64,000 nucleotides of DNA from Gp6-AA40 sp963723495 (GCA_963723495.1 CAVRQR010000013.1:186001-250000), one strand, 5' to 3'; counted from the stretch's first letter, positions 37,835-47,632 are shown. Numbers and translations are program-made. The notes: generated by a model not told the origin, from the letters alone.

Positions 37835-39854
37835 CATCGAGAACGAAGACGACGCTCGGAAATCCTGGTTGTGGCCGGGTTGATGATAGCGGATTCCGCC
37901 GGAGCCGCCTTCTCTGAACCTTGCCACGACAGTTTCGGCGCAGACGTCGACTGCGAATAGCGAGTGGCGGACCTACGGTGCGACGCTTGCCAGCACCCGC
38001 TATGCGCCGCTCGATCAGATCAATGCGGGCAATTTCAGCTCGCTCGAAGTCGCCTGGCGTTTCAAGACCGACAATCTCGGCCCACGCCCCGAGTTCAATT
38101 TCCAGTCGACGCCGTTGATGGTTGGCGGCGTCCTCTACTCCACAGCGGGCTCGCGCCGCGCCGTCGTCGCCCTCGATGCTGCCACTGGAGAAATGAAGTG
38201 GATGTCCAGCCTCGACGAGGGCGAGCGCGGTCGAGAAGCGCCGCGCCAGCTGTCGGGCCGCGGGCTGGCCTACTGGTCGGACGGCCGCTCGGCCCGGATC
38301 ATCTACGTGACGCCGGGATACCAGATGATCGCGCTCGACGCGGCGACGGGACAGCGCATTCCCTCGTTCGGCAAACGTGGCATCGTCGATCTGAAGGCGC
38401 AGATGGATCAGGAGATGGATCCGATCACCGGTGACGTCGGGCTGCACGCGGCGCCGATCATCGCGCGCGACGTCGTGATCATTGGTGCGGCGCACACCGA
38501 GGGCAGCCGCCCGGTGAGCCGGCGCAACGACAAGGGCTACGTGCGCGGCTACGACGTTCGCACCGGGAAGCGGCTCTGGATCTTCCATACGATCCCGCGC
38601 CCCGGTGAAATGGGATACGACACCTGGGAGCAGGGCTCCGAGGAGTACACGGGAAATAACGGCGTGTGGGGGCAGATGAGCGCCGACGAAGAGCTCGGTC
38701 TCGTCTATCTGCCGACCGAGATGCCGACCGGCGACTACTACGGCGGGCATCGGCCCGGGGTGAATCTGTTCAGCGACAGCCTCGTCGCGCTCGATCTGAA
38801 GACCGGGAAACGCAAGTGGCACTACCAGTTCATTCAACACGACATCTGGGACTGGGATCTGCCGTGCGCGCCGATCATCGCTGATGTCACGATCGATGGC
38901 CGGCTGCGGAAGATCATCATGCAGCCGACCAAGCAGGGCTGGCTCCACGTGTTCGATCGGGTGACCGGAGAACCGATTTGGCCAATCGAGGAACGCAAAG
39001 TCGAAGCTTCCGACGTGCCCGGAGAGAAGGCCCACCCGACGCAGAAGTTCGTGACCAAGCCGCCTGCCTACGAGCGGCAGGGCGTGACGATGGACGATCT
39101 GATCGACTTCACGCCGGAGTTGCGCGCCGAGGCGGTGAAACTGGCCTCGCGTTTCAAGCTTGGCCCGATCTTCACACCGCCAGTGGTGAGCCGTTTCGAG
39201 GGGCCGCTCGCGACGCTCATGCTGCCGAATGCGACCGGTGGTGCGAACTGGCAAGGGGGATCTTTCGATCCCGAGACCGGCATCTTCTACATCTTCACCA
39301 ACACCGAAGTGTTCGCACTGGGCCTCGTGCCTGGGAAGGAGCGGCCGCAGGAGCCGTCGGACATGGCCTACGTGCGCGGACAGGCCAAGGATCCCGCCAA
39401 CCCGAAGGCCGCGGACATCCCGACGACGGTTCAAGGACTGCCGCTCATTAAGCCTCCGTACGGCCGCATCACGGCTATCGATCTGAAGCAGGGCACGCTG
39501 CTGTGGCAGATCGCGCACGGCGAGACGCCAGACAACATCCGCAATCATCCACTCCTCAAGGGACTCACGATTCCGAGGACGGGACGGCAGGGGCGCATCG
39601 GCACGCTCGTGACGAAATCGCTGGTCATCGCGGGTGAAGGGGGATTCTTCACTCTGCCGGATGGACGGCGCGGGGCGATGTTGCGCGCCTACGACAAGGG
39701 CACGGGCAAGGAGGCGGGAGCGGTCTACATGCCCGCGCCGCAGACCGGATCGCCGATGACCTACTCGCTCAACGGGCAGCAGTACCTCGTCGTTGCCGTC
39801 AGCGGTCCCGGGTTTCCCGGTGAGCTGATCGCCTTCAGGTTGCCCAAAGCCTGA
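37831..39854 (+). CDS. PQQ-dependent dehydrogenase-like quinoprotein, frameshifts in signal peptide
   Basis: The mature protein (from about 37940) is SEWRTYGATLASTRYAPLDQINAGNFSSLEVAWRFKTDNLG, then repeated tryptophan-docking blades (VVALDAATGEMKW, MIALDAATGQRI, SLVALDLKTGKRKWHYQFIQHDIWDWDLPCAPII, WLHVFDRVTGEPIWPIEERKV, RITAIDLKQGTLLWQI), an eight-bladed quinoprotein propeller. HDIWDWDLP is the block near PQQ in alcohol and glucose dehydrogenases of this class. The signal peptide (ILVVAGLMIADSAGAAFSEP) is in other frames between ATG 37831 and about 37920. It probably oxidises an alcohol or sugar in the periplasm and passes electrons to a c-type cytochrome. No heme motif is fused. Confidence 0.85.
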
Positions 39855-39876
39855 GGTGAGATGAGAAACTAGCAGG

Positions 39877-41670
39877 GTGCTGAGACTGAAGACCTGTGCC
39901 CTGCTAGTGCTGTTGTCCGTGGCTGTGCCGCTCGTGCTGAGCGGCCAGCAGACCGCAGAAAAAACCTTCCCGGCTCCTGCGGTTGGGGTCTCGTCAGCCG
40001 GCCTTCGTCAGACCTCCGAGAACTACTGGCAGTGGCGGCTCGCGGAGTCGCCGGAACTCGCCACGCGTGTCGGGCGAACCGAGCACAACAATCGATGGCG
40101 AGACTGGTCGAAGGTCGCCCGCCAGCGCGCGCGTGTGGCGCGCGAAGAGTTCCTGCAGCAGGTGCTGTATGTCGGCGTCGGCAACCTGACGGCGGCCGAG
40201 CACCTGACCGTCGCCCTCCTGGAACACGAGTTGCGCACGGCGCTCGAAGTCGAGCCCTACCAGGAGATGGTCGAGTCCGTGTCGCAGGCCGACGGCCTGC
40301 ACAACCAGGTGTTCTCCGTCATCGACCAGATGCCTGGGCGCACGGTGCGCGACTACGAGAACATCATCGCGCGTCTGCGTGCGATTCCGCTCTACATCGA
40401 CCAGTCGATCGATCTTCTGCGCGAGCAGCTCGACGCGCGACATGCGCAGCCGGCGGTCGTGGTCAACCTGATGATCGATCAGGTCGCAGCGCAGTCGAGT
40501 GCGGTACCGGAGGATTCACCGCTGCTCGTCGCATTCCGCAGCTTCCCGAGCGAGATTCCGCTGACCGAGCAGAACCGGCTTCGCTCCGAAGCGCGCACCG
40601 CGTACGCGCAGGAGTTCGTGCCGAGCTGGAAGCGGCTCGAGGGATTTCTGCGCGACACCTACCTGAAGCAGGCGAGAGCGGACGTCGGCGTGAACTCACT
40701 GCCCGAGGGGAACGCAGGGTACGCCGCGCTGATCCGTCACTTCACCACGACGCGCACCGCGGCAAGCGAAATCCATCAGCTCGGCTTGAAGGAAGTCGCG
40801 CGCATCGAGAGCGAGATGGCGCGGGTCGCCCGCGATTCCGGATTCACTGGAAGCGTCGCAGAATTCGAGCGGCGACTCGGGAGCGATCCTGCGATGCACT
40901 TCTCGACGCAGGAGGAAATGCTTCAGTACGCGCGGGAGGTGCTCGCGCGCGTCGAGCCGCAGCTGCCTCGCCTCTTCAAACGATTTCCGCAGACGAAGGT
41001 CGGGGTTCGCCCGATTCCTGCCGATCGCGAGGCGTCGACGGCATCGAATTACACAGCCGGGACGTCCGACGGGTCGCGACTCGCATGGTTCAACATGAAC
41101 ACTTACCGGCCACGAGACCAGACGAGGTACACGATCGAAGCGCTGGTGCTGCACGAGACGGTGCCGGGTCATCACCTTCAGGTCGGCCTTGGCCGCGAGA
41201 TCGAGGGGATGCCCGAGTTCCGGCGCGTGTTCCGTTCGGCGTCGTTCACCGAAGGCTGGGCGTTGTACGCGGAATCACTCGGCGGCGATATGGGCGTCTA
41301 TCGCGAGCCCGCCAATCGATTCGGTCAGTTGGCGAGCGAGCAGTTTCGCGCCGTGCGGCTCGTCGTGGACACTGGACTGCACGCCATGGGATGGTCGCGC
41401 GATCGTGCGCGTGCCTACTTCGCCGAGCACGTGCCGGCGCAGTCGCTGGCCGAAGTCGATCGCTACATCGCCCGGCCCGGACAGGCGCTCGCCTACAAGC
41501 TCGGCGAATTGGAGATCAAGCGGCTGCGGCGGAAAGCGGAGCAGGCGCTTGGCTCCCGTTTCGATGTCCGCGACTTCCATGAAGCTGTGCTTCGCAACGG
41601 CGCACTCCCGCTCGATTTGCTCGAGCCGCAAGTGGACTCGTATATAGCCACGGCGAAGGCTGCCGAGTAA
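39877..41670 (+). CDS. DUF885 family putative metallopeptidase, secreted
   Basis: The intact 597-residue protein has a signal peptide (LLVLLSVAVPLVLSGQ). The DUF885 body is mostly helical, with ENYWQWRLAESPELATRVG near the start. HETVPGHHLQ at about residue 426 and FRSASFTEGWALYAESLGGDMGVY follow, giving a gluzincin-like HExxxHH site and a downstream glutamate. It ends RPGQALAYKLGELEIKRLRRKAEQ. The family is widespread in Acidobacteria and is thought to degrade peptides. It starts at GTG 39877, 22 bases after the PQQ-protein gene. Confidence 0.88.
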   Translation: MLRLKTCALLVLLSVAVPLVLSGQQTAEKTFPAPAVGVSSAGLRQTSENYWQWRLAESPELATRVGRTEHNNRWRDWSKVARQRARVAREEFLQQVLYVGVGNLTAAEHLTVALLEHELRTALEVEPYQEMVESVSQADGLHNQVFSVIDQMPGRTVRDYENIIARLRAIPLYIDQSIDLLREQLDARHAQPAVVVNLMIDQVAAQSSAVPEDSPLLVAFRSFPSEIPLTEQNRLRSEARTAYAQEFVPSWKRLEGFLRDTYLKQARADVGVNSLPEGNAGYAALIRHFTTTRTAASEIHQLGLKEVARIESEMARVARDSGFTGSVAEFERRLGSDPAMHFSTQEEMLQYAREVLARVEPQLPRLFKRFPQTKVGVRPIPADREASTASNYTAGTSDGSRLAWFNMNTYRPRDQTRYTIEALVLHETVPGHHLQVGLGREIEGMPEFRRVFRSASFTEGWALYAESLGGDMGVYREPANRFGQLASEQFRAVRLVVDTGLHAMGWSRDRARAYFAEHVPAQSLAEVDRYIARPGQALAYKLGELEIKRLRRKAEQALGSRFDVRDFHEAVLRNGALPLDLLEPQVDSYIATAKAAE

Positions 41671-41937
41671 CGGATGGCTGGCTCTTCACGCGCAAGACCC
41701 AGCCTTCCAAGGCTCAGGATTCGCGCCCGGGATTATTCCGCTCTCTTACAAGAGTATGAGAAATAATGAATTTTGTTGTATCCTCGCGTGGGAAACCGAC
41801 GGGGTCGAAGCGGCGTAGCGGTTTGCGAGAACGGGGAGTTCCTGACGAAGAATTCAGAGACTCTTCAGGACCCGTTTCGTCGTATGTCGGCTAGGATTTC
41901 CTTCAGAGCTCGGTTCTGTCAGGGGAGGATCCACGAT

Positions 41938-42336
41938 ATGAAGCGTTACCTGGTTGTTCTGGCTGTCGCAGCGGGGTCCTTGCTGGCTGCGCAGGCATAC
42001 GCCCATCACTCCTTCGCGGCCACGTATCTCGAAGACCAGACCGTGCAGATTGAGGGCGAGCTGGTGCAGTTCCTGTTCAGGAATCCCCACTCCTTCGTCC
42101 ATGTCATGGTGAAGGAGAAAGATGGGTCGCAGGTGCGGTATGCCGTTGAGTGGGGTGGCGCTGGTCAGCTCGGTGGCCAGGGTGTTACCAGAGAAACGCT
42201 CAAGGCCGGCGACCACGTCATCATCACGGGGAGCCCGGGCCGCAATCCGAAGGATCATCGCGTTCGGATGGTGACCCTGCACCGCCCGAAAGACGGATTC
42301 GGCTGGGGCAAGAAGCCCGGCGAAATCGTCGACTAA
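41938..42336 (+). CDS. DUF6152 family secreted protein, second copy
   Basis: The 132-residue product has a signal peptide (LVVLAVAAGSLLAAQAYA) and then HHSFAATYLEDQ, IEGELVQFLFRNPHSFVHVMV, KAGDHVIITGSPGRNPKDHRVRM. It is a paralogue of the protein at 32845. AGGGGAGG lies 9 bases before the ATG. The 267 bases upstream include an AT-rich stretch (about 41730-41790) unlike the surroundings, with TTACAA and AATAAT words that could be a promoter, but spacing is not clearly consensus. No other gene is visible there. Confidence 0.8.
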   Translation: MKRYLVVLAVAAGSLLAAQAYAHHSFAATYLEDQTVQIEGELVQFLFRNPHSFVHVMVKEKDGSQVRYAVEWGGAGQLGGQGVTRETLKAGDHVIITGSPGRNPKDHRVRMVTLHRPKDGFGWGKKPGEIVD

Positions 42337-42415
42337 GTCAACTCTCAATCTCCAACTCCCAACCTCCAGATCCATTTTGGGAGTTGGCGTCTTGGGAGTT
42401 GGTAGTTGATACAAC
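42337..42415. terminator. AACTCCCA/TTGGGAGTT hairpin between convergent genes
   Basis: CCAACTCCCAA (42352-42362) pairs perfectly over 11 bases with TTGGGAGTTGG (42377-42387), and again with a second TTGGGAGTTGG (42392-42402). A Tttt run precedes the right arm, so the structure could end transcription in both directions. It lies between the stop codons of convergent genes. Confidence 0.6.
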
Positions 42416-42455
42416 TCGAAGGGCGGTCGTGCGCGGCAGCGCTTGACCGCCCTTT

Positions 42456-43689
42456 CTACTTCAGGCGACCGCCCGCCGCTTTCACCTGATTCCCGCCCTC
42501 TGTCTCGGTCCACGCGAGGATCAGCTCGTTGCCCGATCGCGTCATCCGCGGGTAACCGCTGGCGCGGACAGCACCGGGAACGTCGACCGGGGCCGAGCGC
42601 TGCCCTGAGGGCGAGATGCGGCGCACCTTGAAATGGCTGCGTCCGCGCGGCGAACTCCATCCAGCTGGCGATTGCCGACCCGTCATCCAGCATCTCGATA
42701 TCCACGCGTCCGAGCGACGATTCATCGTCGAGCCGGATCGCGTTGCCCCATGTCTTGCCGCCGTCCTGCGAGAAGGCGACGAAGGCGCGGCCGTTGTCGT
42801 CAGGGGCCGTAAACCATGCCGCGGCAACCTGTCGGGCGCGCGCACTCAGCGCCGGTCCGTTGATCGGGCAGGCCTCGATCTTCCAGTTGTCATCGTGCAG
42901 CGAGATCTCAGGGCTCCACTTTCCACTCTCGAGCCTGGAGACCTTGATGTCGCGGATCTCCTCGCCCGACCGATCGCGGAACGCCGTCAGGAGTCCATCG
43001 CTGGTCAGCACGGTTGCCGTCTGACAGCACTCGCAGACGCGCGCGTTGACGACGCTCTCGGCAGTCTGTTTCCAGGAGGAATCGAAGCTGGCAAAGTAGA
43101 GGGCCATCGATCCCCCGAGCGGATCGGAGGTGTTCAACTCCTGATCGCGGCCATCGAGCCAGACCATCCCGAGGCCGCCGTCTGCCAACTCGAGGAGCGA
43201 GACGAAGCCGTGTTGCGTCTTCGTCCGGTCGTGGTGGGGAGAGAATGCCTTCGCCCACGTCTTGCCTTCGTCGCTCGAGTAGGACAGATACGTGTCGTAG
43301 GCTTCGATGGTCTCGTCGGTCGTCGGATACCAGTTGGCGACGAGCGTCCCGTTCTTCATGCGGAGCACAGACGGCACGTCGGCAGTCGTGATGAACCAGT
43401 CGCTGCCCGACGCAACGGTCCGCGGCTCGGACCACGCGGCTCCCGTCCGCTCCGAGAATCTGAGCGTGGTGGTCGATTCGTCCTGATCGAGCCAGCTGAG
43501 GATCGCGCCTTTCGCAGAAGACGTCAGCTGCGGGTGTGCGCTTCCCGCGCCTGCGGGCAGCTCGAGTGGCGACAGTGTGACTCCGAGATCAAATGGACGA
43601 TCGCTCGACGACGTCTCGGATGACCGGCTGCACGCGGCCATGACGAGGAAAACGGGCAGGCACCAGACGAGTTTCGCGCTGCGAATCAT
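42456..43689 (-). CDS. lipoprotein with sialidase-like (BNR) beta-propeller, one frameshift
   Basis: CAGGAG precedes ATG 43689. The protein starts MIRSAKLVWCLPVFLVMAACSRS, a lipobox. The mature part has several BNR-type blades (YLSYSSDEGKTWAKAFSPHH, FVAFSQDGGKTWGNAIRLDDE, RFSERTGAAWSEP), the S-x-D-x-G-x-T-W pattern of sialidases. ARVCECCQTATVL is a cysteine pair seen in related uncharacterised exo-sialidase-like proteins. A shift near 42635 joins the last blade (ISPSGQRSAPVDVPGAVRASGYPRM, LAWTETE). The conserved sialidase Arg triad and FRIP motif are not evident, so glycosidase activity is doubtful. Confidence 0.72.
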
Positions 43690-43725
43690 GAAGGCTCCTG
43701 GGTACGAGCATACATCCTCGTCGGT

Positions 43726-43731
43726 GATAAT
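43726..43731 (+). promoter_or_regulatory. -10-like hexamer GATAAT, putative leaderless start
   Basis: GATAAT ends 6 bases before ATG 43738, inside the 48-base divergent gap to the sialidase-like gene. There is no Shine-Dalgarno. Confidence 0.45.
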
Positions 43732-43737
43732 GAGCGC

Positions 43738-44469
43738 ATGTTCAGACGAACCGTCGTTGGCCTGTTTGTATTGCTGGCATGTGGCGTCGGGCTCAGGGCG
43801 CAGGACACGCCGCGTATCTGGCAGGGTGTCTACACGACGGCACAGGCCGAGCGTGGCAAAGCCGTCTTCGACACGACGTGCCTGCGGTGCCACGGTGAGG
43901 ACCTCGGCGGAACGACGGCACCAGCGCTCAAGGGCGAGCGCTTTCAGAGCAGCTGGGGCGGCGACGTGATCGAAAGCCTCTTCACCAAGGTCCGCGACAC
44001 GATGCCGCCGAACTTCGGGACGATCCTGGACGCTCAGGTGAAGCTCGACATCGTGACCTACATCCTGCAGGTGAATGGCTTCCCGGCCGGATCGGCGGAC
44101 CTCATCGTCGGCAGTACCGATCTTGCCAGCGCGCAGATTCTCAAGAAAGACGAGCAGGCCGGCGCGCAGAACTTCTCGCTGGTTCAGACGGTCGGTTGCT
44201 TGACGAGTGGCGCGAACAACACGTGGGTGCTGACGCGAACGGCTGAACCCGTGCCCACTCGCGAAGACGCGCCCTCCGAGAGCGGACTCGCAGCGGCGGC
44301 ATCCAGGCCGCTCGGCACGAAGACCTTCCGATTGATCAGCGCAGTGCCGTTCAAACCGGAGTCACAAACTGGTCAGAAGGTGGAAGCGCGCGGCCTGATC
44401 TACACCGAGCCCGGTGACGAGCGGATCAATCTCACCTCGCTGCGTACGACCGGGTCGAGCTGCAAGTAG
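43738..44469 (+). CDS. secreted c-type cytochrome (mono-heme)
   Basis: The 243-residue product has a signal peptide (VVGLFVLLACGVGLRAQ), then AERGKAVFDTTCLRCHGEDLGG with a CxxCH heme site at residues 48-52. A methionine in DTMPPNFG about 40 residues later is the likely axial ligand. KLDIVTYILQVNGFPAG closes the cytochrome domain, and a C-terminal extension of about 130 residues has two cysteines (VGCLTSGANNTWVL and SSCK at the end). It could accept electrons from the PQQ-type dehydrogenase in the same island. The gene is intact. Confidence 0.85.
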   Translation: MFRRTVVGLFVLLACGVGLRAQDTPRIWQGVYTTAQAERGKAVFDTTCLRCHGEDLGGTTAPALKGERFQSSWGGDVIESLFTKVRDTMPPNFGTILDAQVKLDIVTYILQVNGFPAGSADLIVGSTDLASAQILKKDEQAGAQNFSLVQTVGCLTSGANNTWVLTRTAEPVPTREDAPSESGLAAAASRPLGTKTFRLISAVPFKPESQTGQKVEARGLIYTEPGDERINLTSLRTTGSSCK

Positions 44470-44495
44470 GTCCCGCAGTTGCGGGTCCGGCGTTC

Positions 44496-44723
44496 TCAGT
44501 TGATCGAACAGGAGCCCGGTCCGCGAGGGTCGCCGCACGAGCCGCACGCGCCAACCGGCGCGGCGGCCGCGGCGCTACTGCCGCTGGTGTGCGCGGCGAA
44601 TACGGACAAACGCCGCTGGAGCTCCTTGCCATGGCAGGAGGGGCACTCCGGCGACTCGCTGCCGCGCACCAGCGCTTCAAACTCGTGGTCGCACTCTTTG
44701 CAGGCGTACTCGAACAAAGGCAT
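44496..44723 (-). CDS. FmdB family zinc-ribbon protein
   Basis: The 75-residue product begins MPLFEYACKECDHEFEALVRGSESPECPSCHGKELQRRLSVF. The two CxxC pairs (CKEC and CPSC) form the FmdB-type zinc ribbon. A Ser/Ala-rich tail with CGSCGDPRGPGSCSIN at the end adds more cysteines. These small proteins are named after a putative regulator of formamidase, but their role is not proven. Confidence 0.85.
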   Translation of the reverse strand: MPLFEYACKECDHEFEALVRGSESPECPSCHGKELQRRLSVFAAHTSGSSAAAAAPVGACGSCGDPRGPGSCSIN

Positions 44724-44749
44724 GCCTCTATTTTAACGCTTGTCGGGGC

Positions 44750-44821
44750 GAACTCCCTGACGCTGGTCGGTGCGAGTTCTCTGACGCCGGCCGGTGCAGG
44801 TTCTCTGACGCCGGTCGGTGC
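44750..44821. repeat. three 24-base tandem units (CTGACGCYGGYCGGTGC family)
   Basis: Units at 44750-44773, 44774-44797 and 44798-44821 are exactly 24 bases each and share CTGACGC-GG-CGGTGC. Because 24 is a multiple of three, all frames translate into octapeptide repeats. Related but rearranged words (GAAGCGAGATCGCAC, GAAGCGAGCTCGCACCGAC) continue to about 44872. The same unit recurs at 50744-50791. Confidence 0.75.
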
Positions 44822-44962
44822 AGGTCGCCGACGCTCGAAGCGAGATCGCACGAACGAAGCGAGCTCGCACCGACGATCGAACCAAGATCAAGCATGTGCC
44901 ATTTGTCATGTTCGATTGGTGACGGACCAGACTCGTTGACCCCGGCATCAGTCACCGACACG

Positions 44963-44989
44963 GTCGGTGCGATCTCGCTTCGCACCGAC
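44963..44989. repeat. perfect 10-bp inverted repeat of the 24-base family
   Basis: GTCGGTGCGA (44963-44972) and TCGCACCGAC (44980-44989) form a perfect 10-bp stem with a 7-base loop. It lies 4 bases before the typA -10-like element, so it may be an operator or a roadblock hairpin. The words match the 24-base tandem repeat. Confidence 0.55.
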
Positions 44990-44993
44990 AAGC

Positions 44994-44999
44994 TATACT
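44994..44999 (+). promoter_or_regulatory. -10-like hexamer TATACT upstream of typA
   Basis: TATACT ends 6 bases before ATG 45006, and the gap is GGGAAG. The -35 region would fall within the inverted repeat at 44963-44989. Confidence 0.5.
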
Positions 45000-45005
45000 G
45001 GGAAG

Positions 45006-46844
45006 ATGTCTCCTCACCGCAAGACGACTCAGATCGCCAACCAGCTGCGACGGAACGTGGCCATCATCGCGCACGTCGATCATGGCAAGACGACGCTCGT
45101 CGACGCGTTGTTGAGGCAAAGCGGTGCCTTCCGGGCCAATCAGCAGGTTGCCGACCGGGTGATGGACAACACCGACCTCGAGCGTGAGCGGGGTATCACC
45201 ATCCTCGCCAAGAACACGGCGGTTCACTACAAAGACCTCCTGATTAACATCGTCGATACACCGGGGCACGCGGATTTCGGCGGGGAAGTCGAGCGGACGC
45301 TGTCGATGGTGGACGGCGTGATGCTGCTCGTCGACGCCTCGGAAGGGCCGCTGCCGCAGACGCGGTTTGTGCTTCGGAAGGCGCTCGAGCGTGGCCTGCC
45401 GCCGATCGTCGTCCTCAACAAGATCGACCGGACGGACGCGCGTCCGAAGGAAGTGCTCAACGAGGTCTACGATCTGTTCATCGATCTCGATGCGACCGAG
45501 GACCAGATCGAGTTCCCGGTGCTGTACACAAACGCGAGAGAAGGCGTGGCAACGACGGATGTCGCGCAGCCCGGCGACAGCCTGCAGCCGCTCTTCGAGG
45601 CGATCGTCGACCACGTGCCGCCGCCGCGCGGAAACCCTGAGGCGCCACTGCAGATGCTCGTGGCCAATCTCGACTCGAGCGAGTATCTCGGGCGAATCGC
45701 GATCGGCCGCATCTTCAACGGCGCTGTGCGGTTGAACGATCCCGTGACGGTGCTGAAGCTGGATGGTTCGGAACAGCAGACACGTGTCACCAAGCTGTTC
45801 GCGTTCGACGGCCTGAAGCGAATCGAGATCCAGCAGGCCGGCGCCGGCGATATCGTGTGCCTGGCCGGCATCGAGGACATCACGATCGGCGAGACGATTG
45901 CCGACCTCGAACATCGCGTGAGAATCCCGCCGATTGCCATCGACGAGCCGACGGTCTCGATGATCTTCGGCGTCAATACGTCGCCGATGGCCGGGCGTGA
46001 CGGTCAGTACGTCACGTCGCGCAACCTCCGCGACCGGTTGACGCGCGAGCTGCTCGGCAACGTCTCGGTGCGCGTCGAAGATACGGACACTCCTGAGCAG
46101 ATGAAGGTGATCGGCAGGGGAGAGCTGCAGCTGTCGATCCTGATCGAGATGATGCGTCGAGAAGGATACGAGCTCCAGGTCTCGCGGCCCGATATCGTCA
46201 CCAGGGAGATCGACGGCGTGCGTAAGGAGCCGGTCGAGGATCTGGTCATCGATGTGCCCGAGGACTTCCAGGGAGTGGTCATCGCGCAGGCCGGGACGCG
46301 GCGAGGGGTGCTCAGCAAGATGGTCAATCACGGGAGCGGACGAGTCAGGCTCGAATTTCGTATCCCGACGCGTGGATTGATTGGTTTCAGATCGCAGTTC
46401 CTGACCGACACCAAAGGCACCGGCATCATGAACCACCTGTTCGCGGGGTGGGAGCCATGGCATGGTGCGATTCCGGCTCGCACCACGGGTGCGCTCGTTG
46501 CCGATCGCCAGGGCGTGGCAACCGCCTATGCGATTTACAACCTCCAGGAACGCGGTGAGATCTTCGTCGAGCCCGGCACCACGGTCTATGAAGGGATGAT
46601 CATCGGCGAGAACTCGCGGCCCAACGACATGGACGTCAACGTCACCAAGGAAAAGAAGCAGACGAACATGCGAGCCTCGACGGCCGACGAGGCGATCCGC
46701 CTGATCCCGCCGCGACAGTTGAGCCTCGAGCAGGCGATCGAGTTCATCAACGACGATGAGCTGGTTGAGGTGACGCCGAAGACGACCCGGCTGCGGAAGC
46801 GCATCCTCGCCGCCAATCTGCGGCCCAAGCGCACCGACGAATGA
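45006..46844 (+). CDS. typA: translational GTPase TypA/BipA
   Basis: TypA is a ribosome-binding GTPase that helps 50S assembly and growth under stress. The intact 612-residue protein has G1 AHVDHGKT (residues 22-29), the switch region NTDLERERGITILAKNTAV, G3 DTPGHADFGGEVERTL, and G4 NKIDR. Domain II is GRIAIGRIFNGAV, and domain III is MKVIGRGELQLSILIEMMRREGYEL. The TypA-specific C-terminal domain follows (TRGLIGFRSQFLTDTKGTGIMNHLFAGWEPW, EKKQTNMRASTADEAIRLIPPRQLSLEQAIEFINDDELVEVTPKTTRLRK). The start is ATG 45006; the longer frame from 44967 runs into the upstream repeat. Confidence 0.97.
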   Translation: MSPHRKTTQIANQLRRNVAIIAHVDHGKTTLVDALLRQSGAFRANQQVADRVMDNTDLERERGITILAKNTAVHYKDLLINIVDTPGHADFGGEVERTLSMVDGVMLLVDASEGPLPQTRFVLRKALERGLPPIVVLNKIDRTDARPKEVLNEVYDLFIDLDATEDQIEFPVLYTNAREGVATTDVAQPGDSLQPLFEAIVDHVPPPRGNPEAPLQMLVANLDSSEYLGRIAIGRIFNGAVRLNDPVTVLKLDGSEQQTRVTKLFAFDGLKRIEIQQAGAGDIVCLAGIEDITIGETIADLEHRVRIPPIAIDEPTVSMIFGVNTSPMAGRDGQYVTSRNLRDRLTRELLGNVSVRVEDTDTPEQMKVIGRGELQLSILIEMMRREGYELQVSRPDIVTREIDGVRKEPVEDLVIDVPEDFQGVVIAQAGTRRGVLSKMVNHGSGRVRLEFRIPTRGLIGFRSQFLTDTKGTGIMNHLFAGWEPWHGAIPARTTGALVADRQGVATAYAIYNLQERGEIFVEPGTTVYEGMIIGENSRPNDMDVNVTKEKKQTNMRASTADEAIRLIPPRQLSLEQAIEFINDDELVEVTPKTTRLRKRILAANLRPKRTDE

Positions 46845-46870
46845 GATAGTCTCGCCCCTGAGGCATCGAG

Positions 46871-47632
46871 GTGGCGAGCTACGTGGACGTGAACGGTGTG
46901 CGGACGTGGTACGACGCACACGGCGAAGGTGAACCTCTCGTTCTGTTGCATCCTGGTCTGAGCGACTCCAGGGGGTTTGGACCGAACCTCGAGGCGCTCG
47001 CTGCGAGGTTCCGCACATACACGCCCGAGCGCCGCGGTCATGGTCATACGCCCGACGTCGGGCCGATCAGCTTCGAGCTGATGGCCGATGACACGATTCA
47101 TTTCATCGAGCGGGTCGTCGGCGAACCTGCCCGCGTGCTCGGGTGCAGCGATGGCGCGATCGTGGCGCTGCTCGTCGCGCTGCGCCGGCCGGATCTCGTC
47201 TCTCGCCTCGTGTTCGTCGCCGGTGTCTTCCATTACGACGGCTGGTTACCAGGCGTCATCGACAGCAGCGCCGAGACGCCCGATTTCATGGCGGCGAGCT
47301 ACGGAGAGGTCTCACCCGATGGGGCCGATCACTTCCCGGTCGTCGTTGAGAAACTCGCGCAGATGCACCTGACGGAACCGGCCCTGACCACCAGCGACCT
47401 CTCGAGAATCACGTCGCGAACGCTCGTCATGATGGGCGATGACGACGAGGTCAAGCTCGAACATGCACTGGCGCTGTACCGGGGACTGCCCATCGCCGAA
47501 CTGGCAATTATCCCGGGCACGTCGCACGGGCTGCTGGTGGAGAAAGCCGGGCTTTGCAACGCGGTCATCCTCGACTTTCTCAGCAACGAACCGATACCTA
47601 CATTGGCGCCCATCCGGCGCGCTCGGCATTGA
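46871..47632 (+). CDS. alpha/beta-fold hydrolase
   Basis: The 253-residue protein has the classic order: oxyanion loop LVLLHPGLSDSRGF, nucleophile elbow GCSDGA (Ser about residue 95), RPDLVSRLVFVAG, acid region MMGDDDEVK and catalytic His in IPGTSHGLLV. It starts MASYVDVNGVRTWYDAHGEG at GTG 46871, 26 bases after typA. The usual GxSxG elbow is present as GCSDG. It resembles small esterases and haloperoxidase-like hydrolases. The substrate is unknown. Confidence 0.85.
   Translation: MASYVDVNGVRTWYDAHGEGEPLVLLHPGLSDSRGFGPNLEALAARFRTYTPERRGHGHTPDVGPISFELMADDTIHFIERVVGEPARVLGCSDGAIVALLVALRRPDLVSRLVFVAGVFHYDGWLPGVIDSSAETPDFMAASYGEVSPDGADHFPVVVEKLAQMHLTEPALTTSDLSRITSRTLVMMGDDDEVKLEHALALYRGLPIAELAIIPGTSHGLLVEKAGLCNAVILDFLSNEPIPTLAPIRRARH

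Noticed and set aside
37479..39548. 689-codon open frame on the minus strand
   Set aside because: It is antisense to the NHL and PQQ-propeller genes. Its composition (Arg/Asp/His-rich, no domain) is typical of the shadow frame of a GC-rich gene, and the plus-strand proteins have clear families.
40032..41582. 516-codon open frame on the plus strand
   Set aside because: It is the second frame of the DUF885 gene; the first frame has the HETVPGHH site and a signal peptide.
44952..47018. 688-codon open frame on the minus strand
   Set aside because: It is antisense to typA, an unmistakable conserved GTPase. It is a shadow frame.
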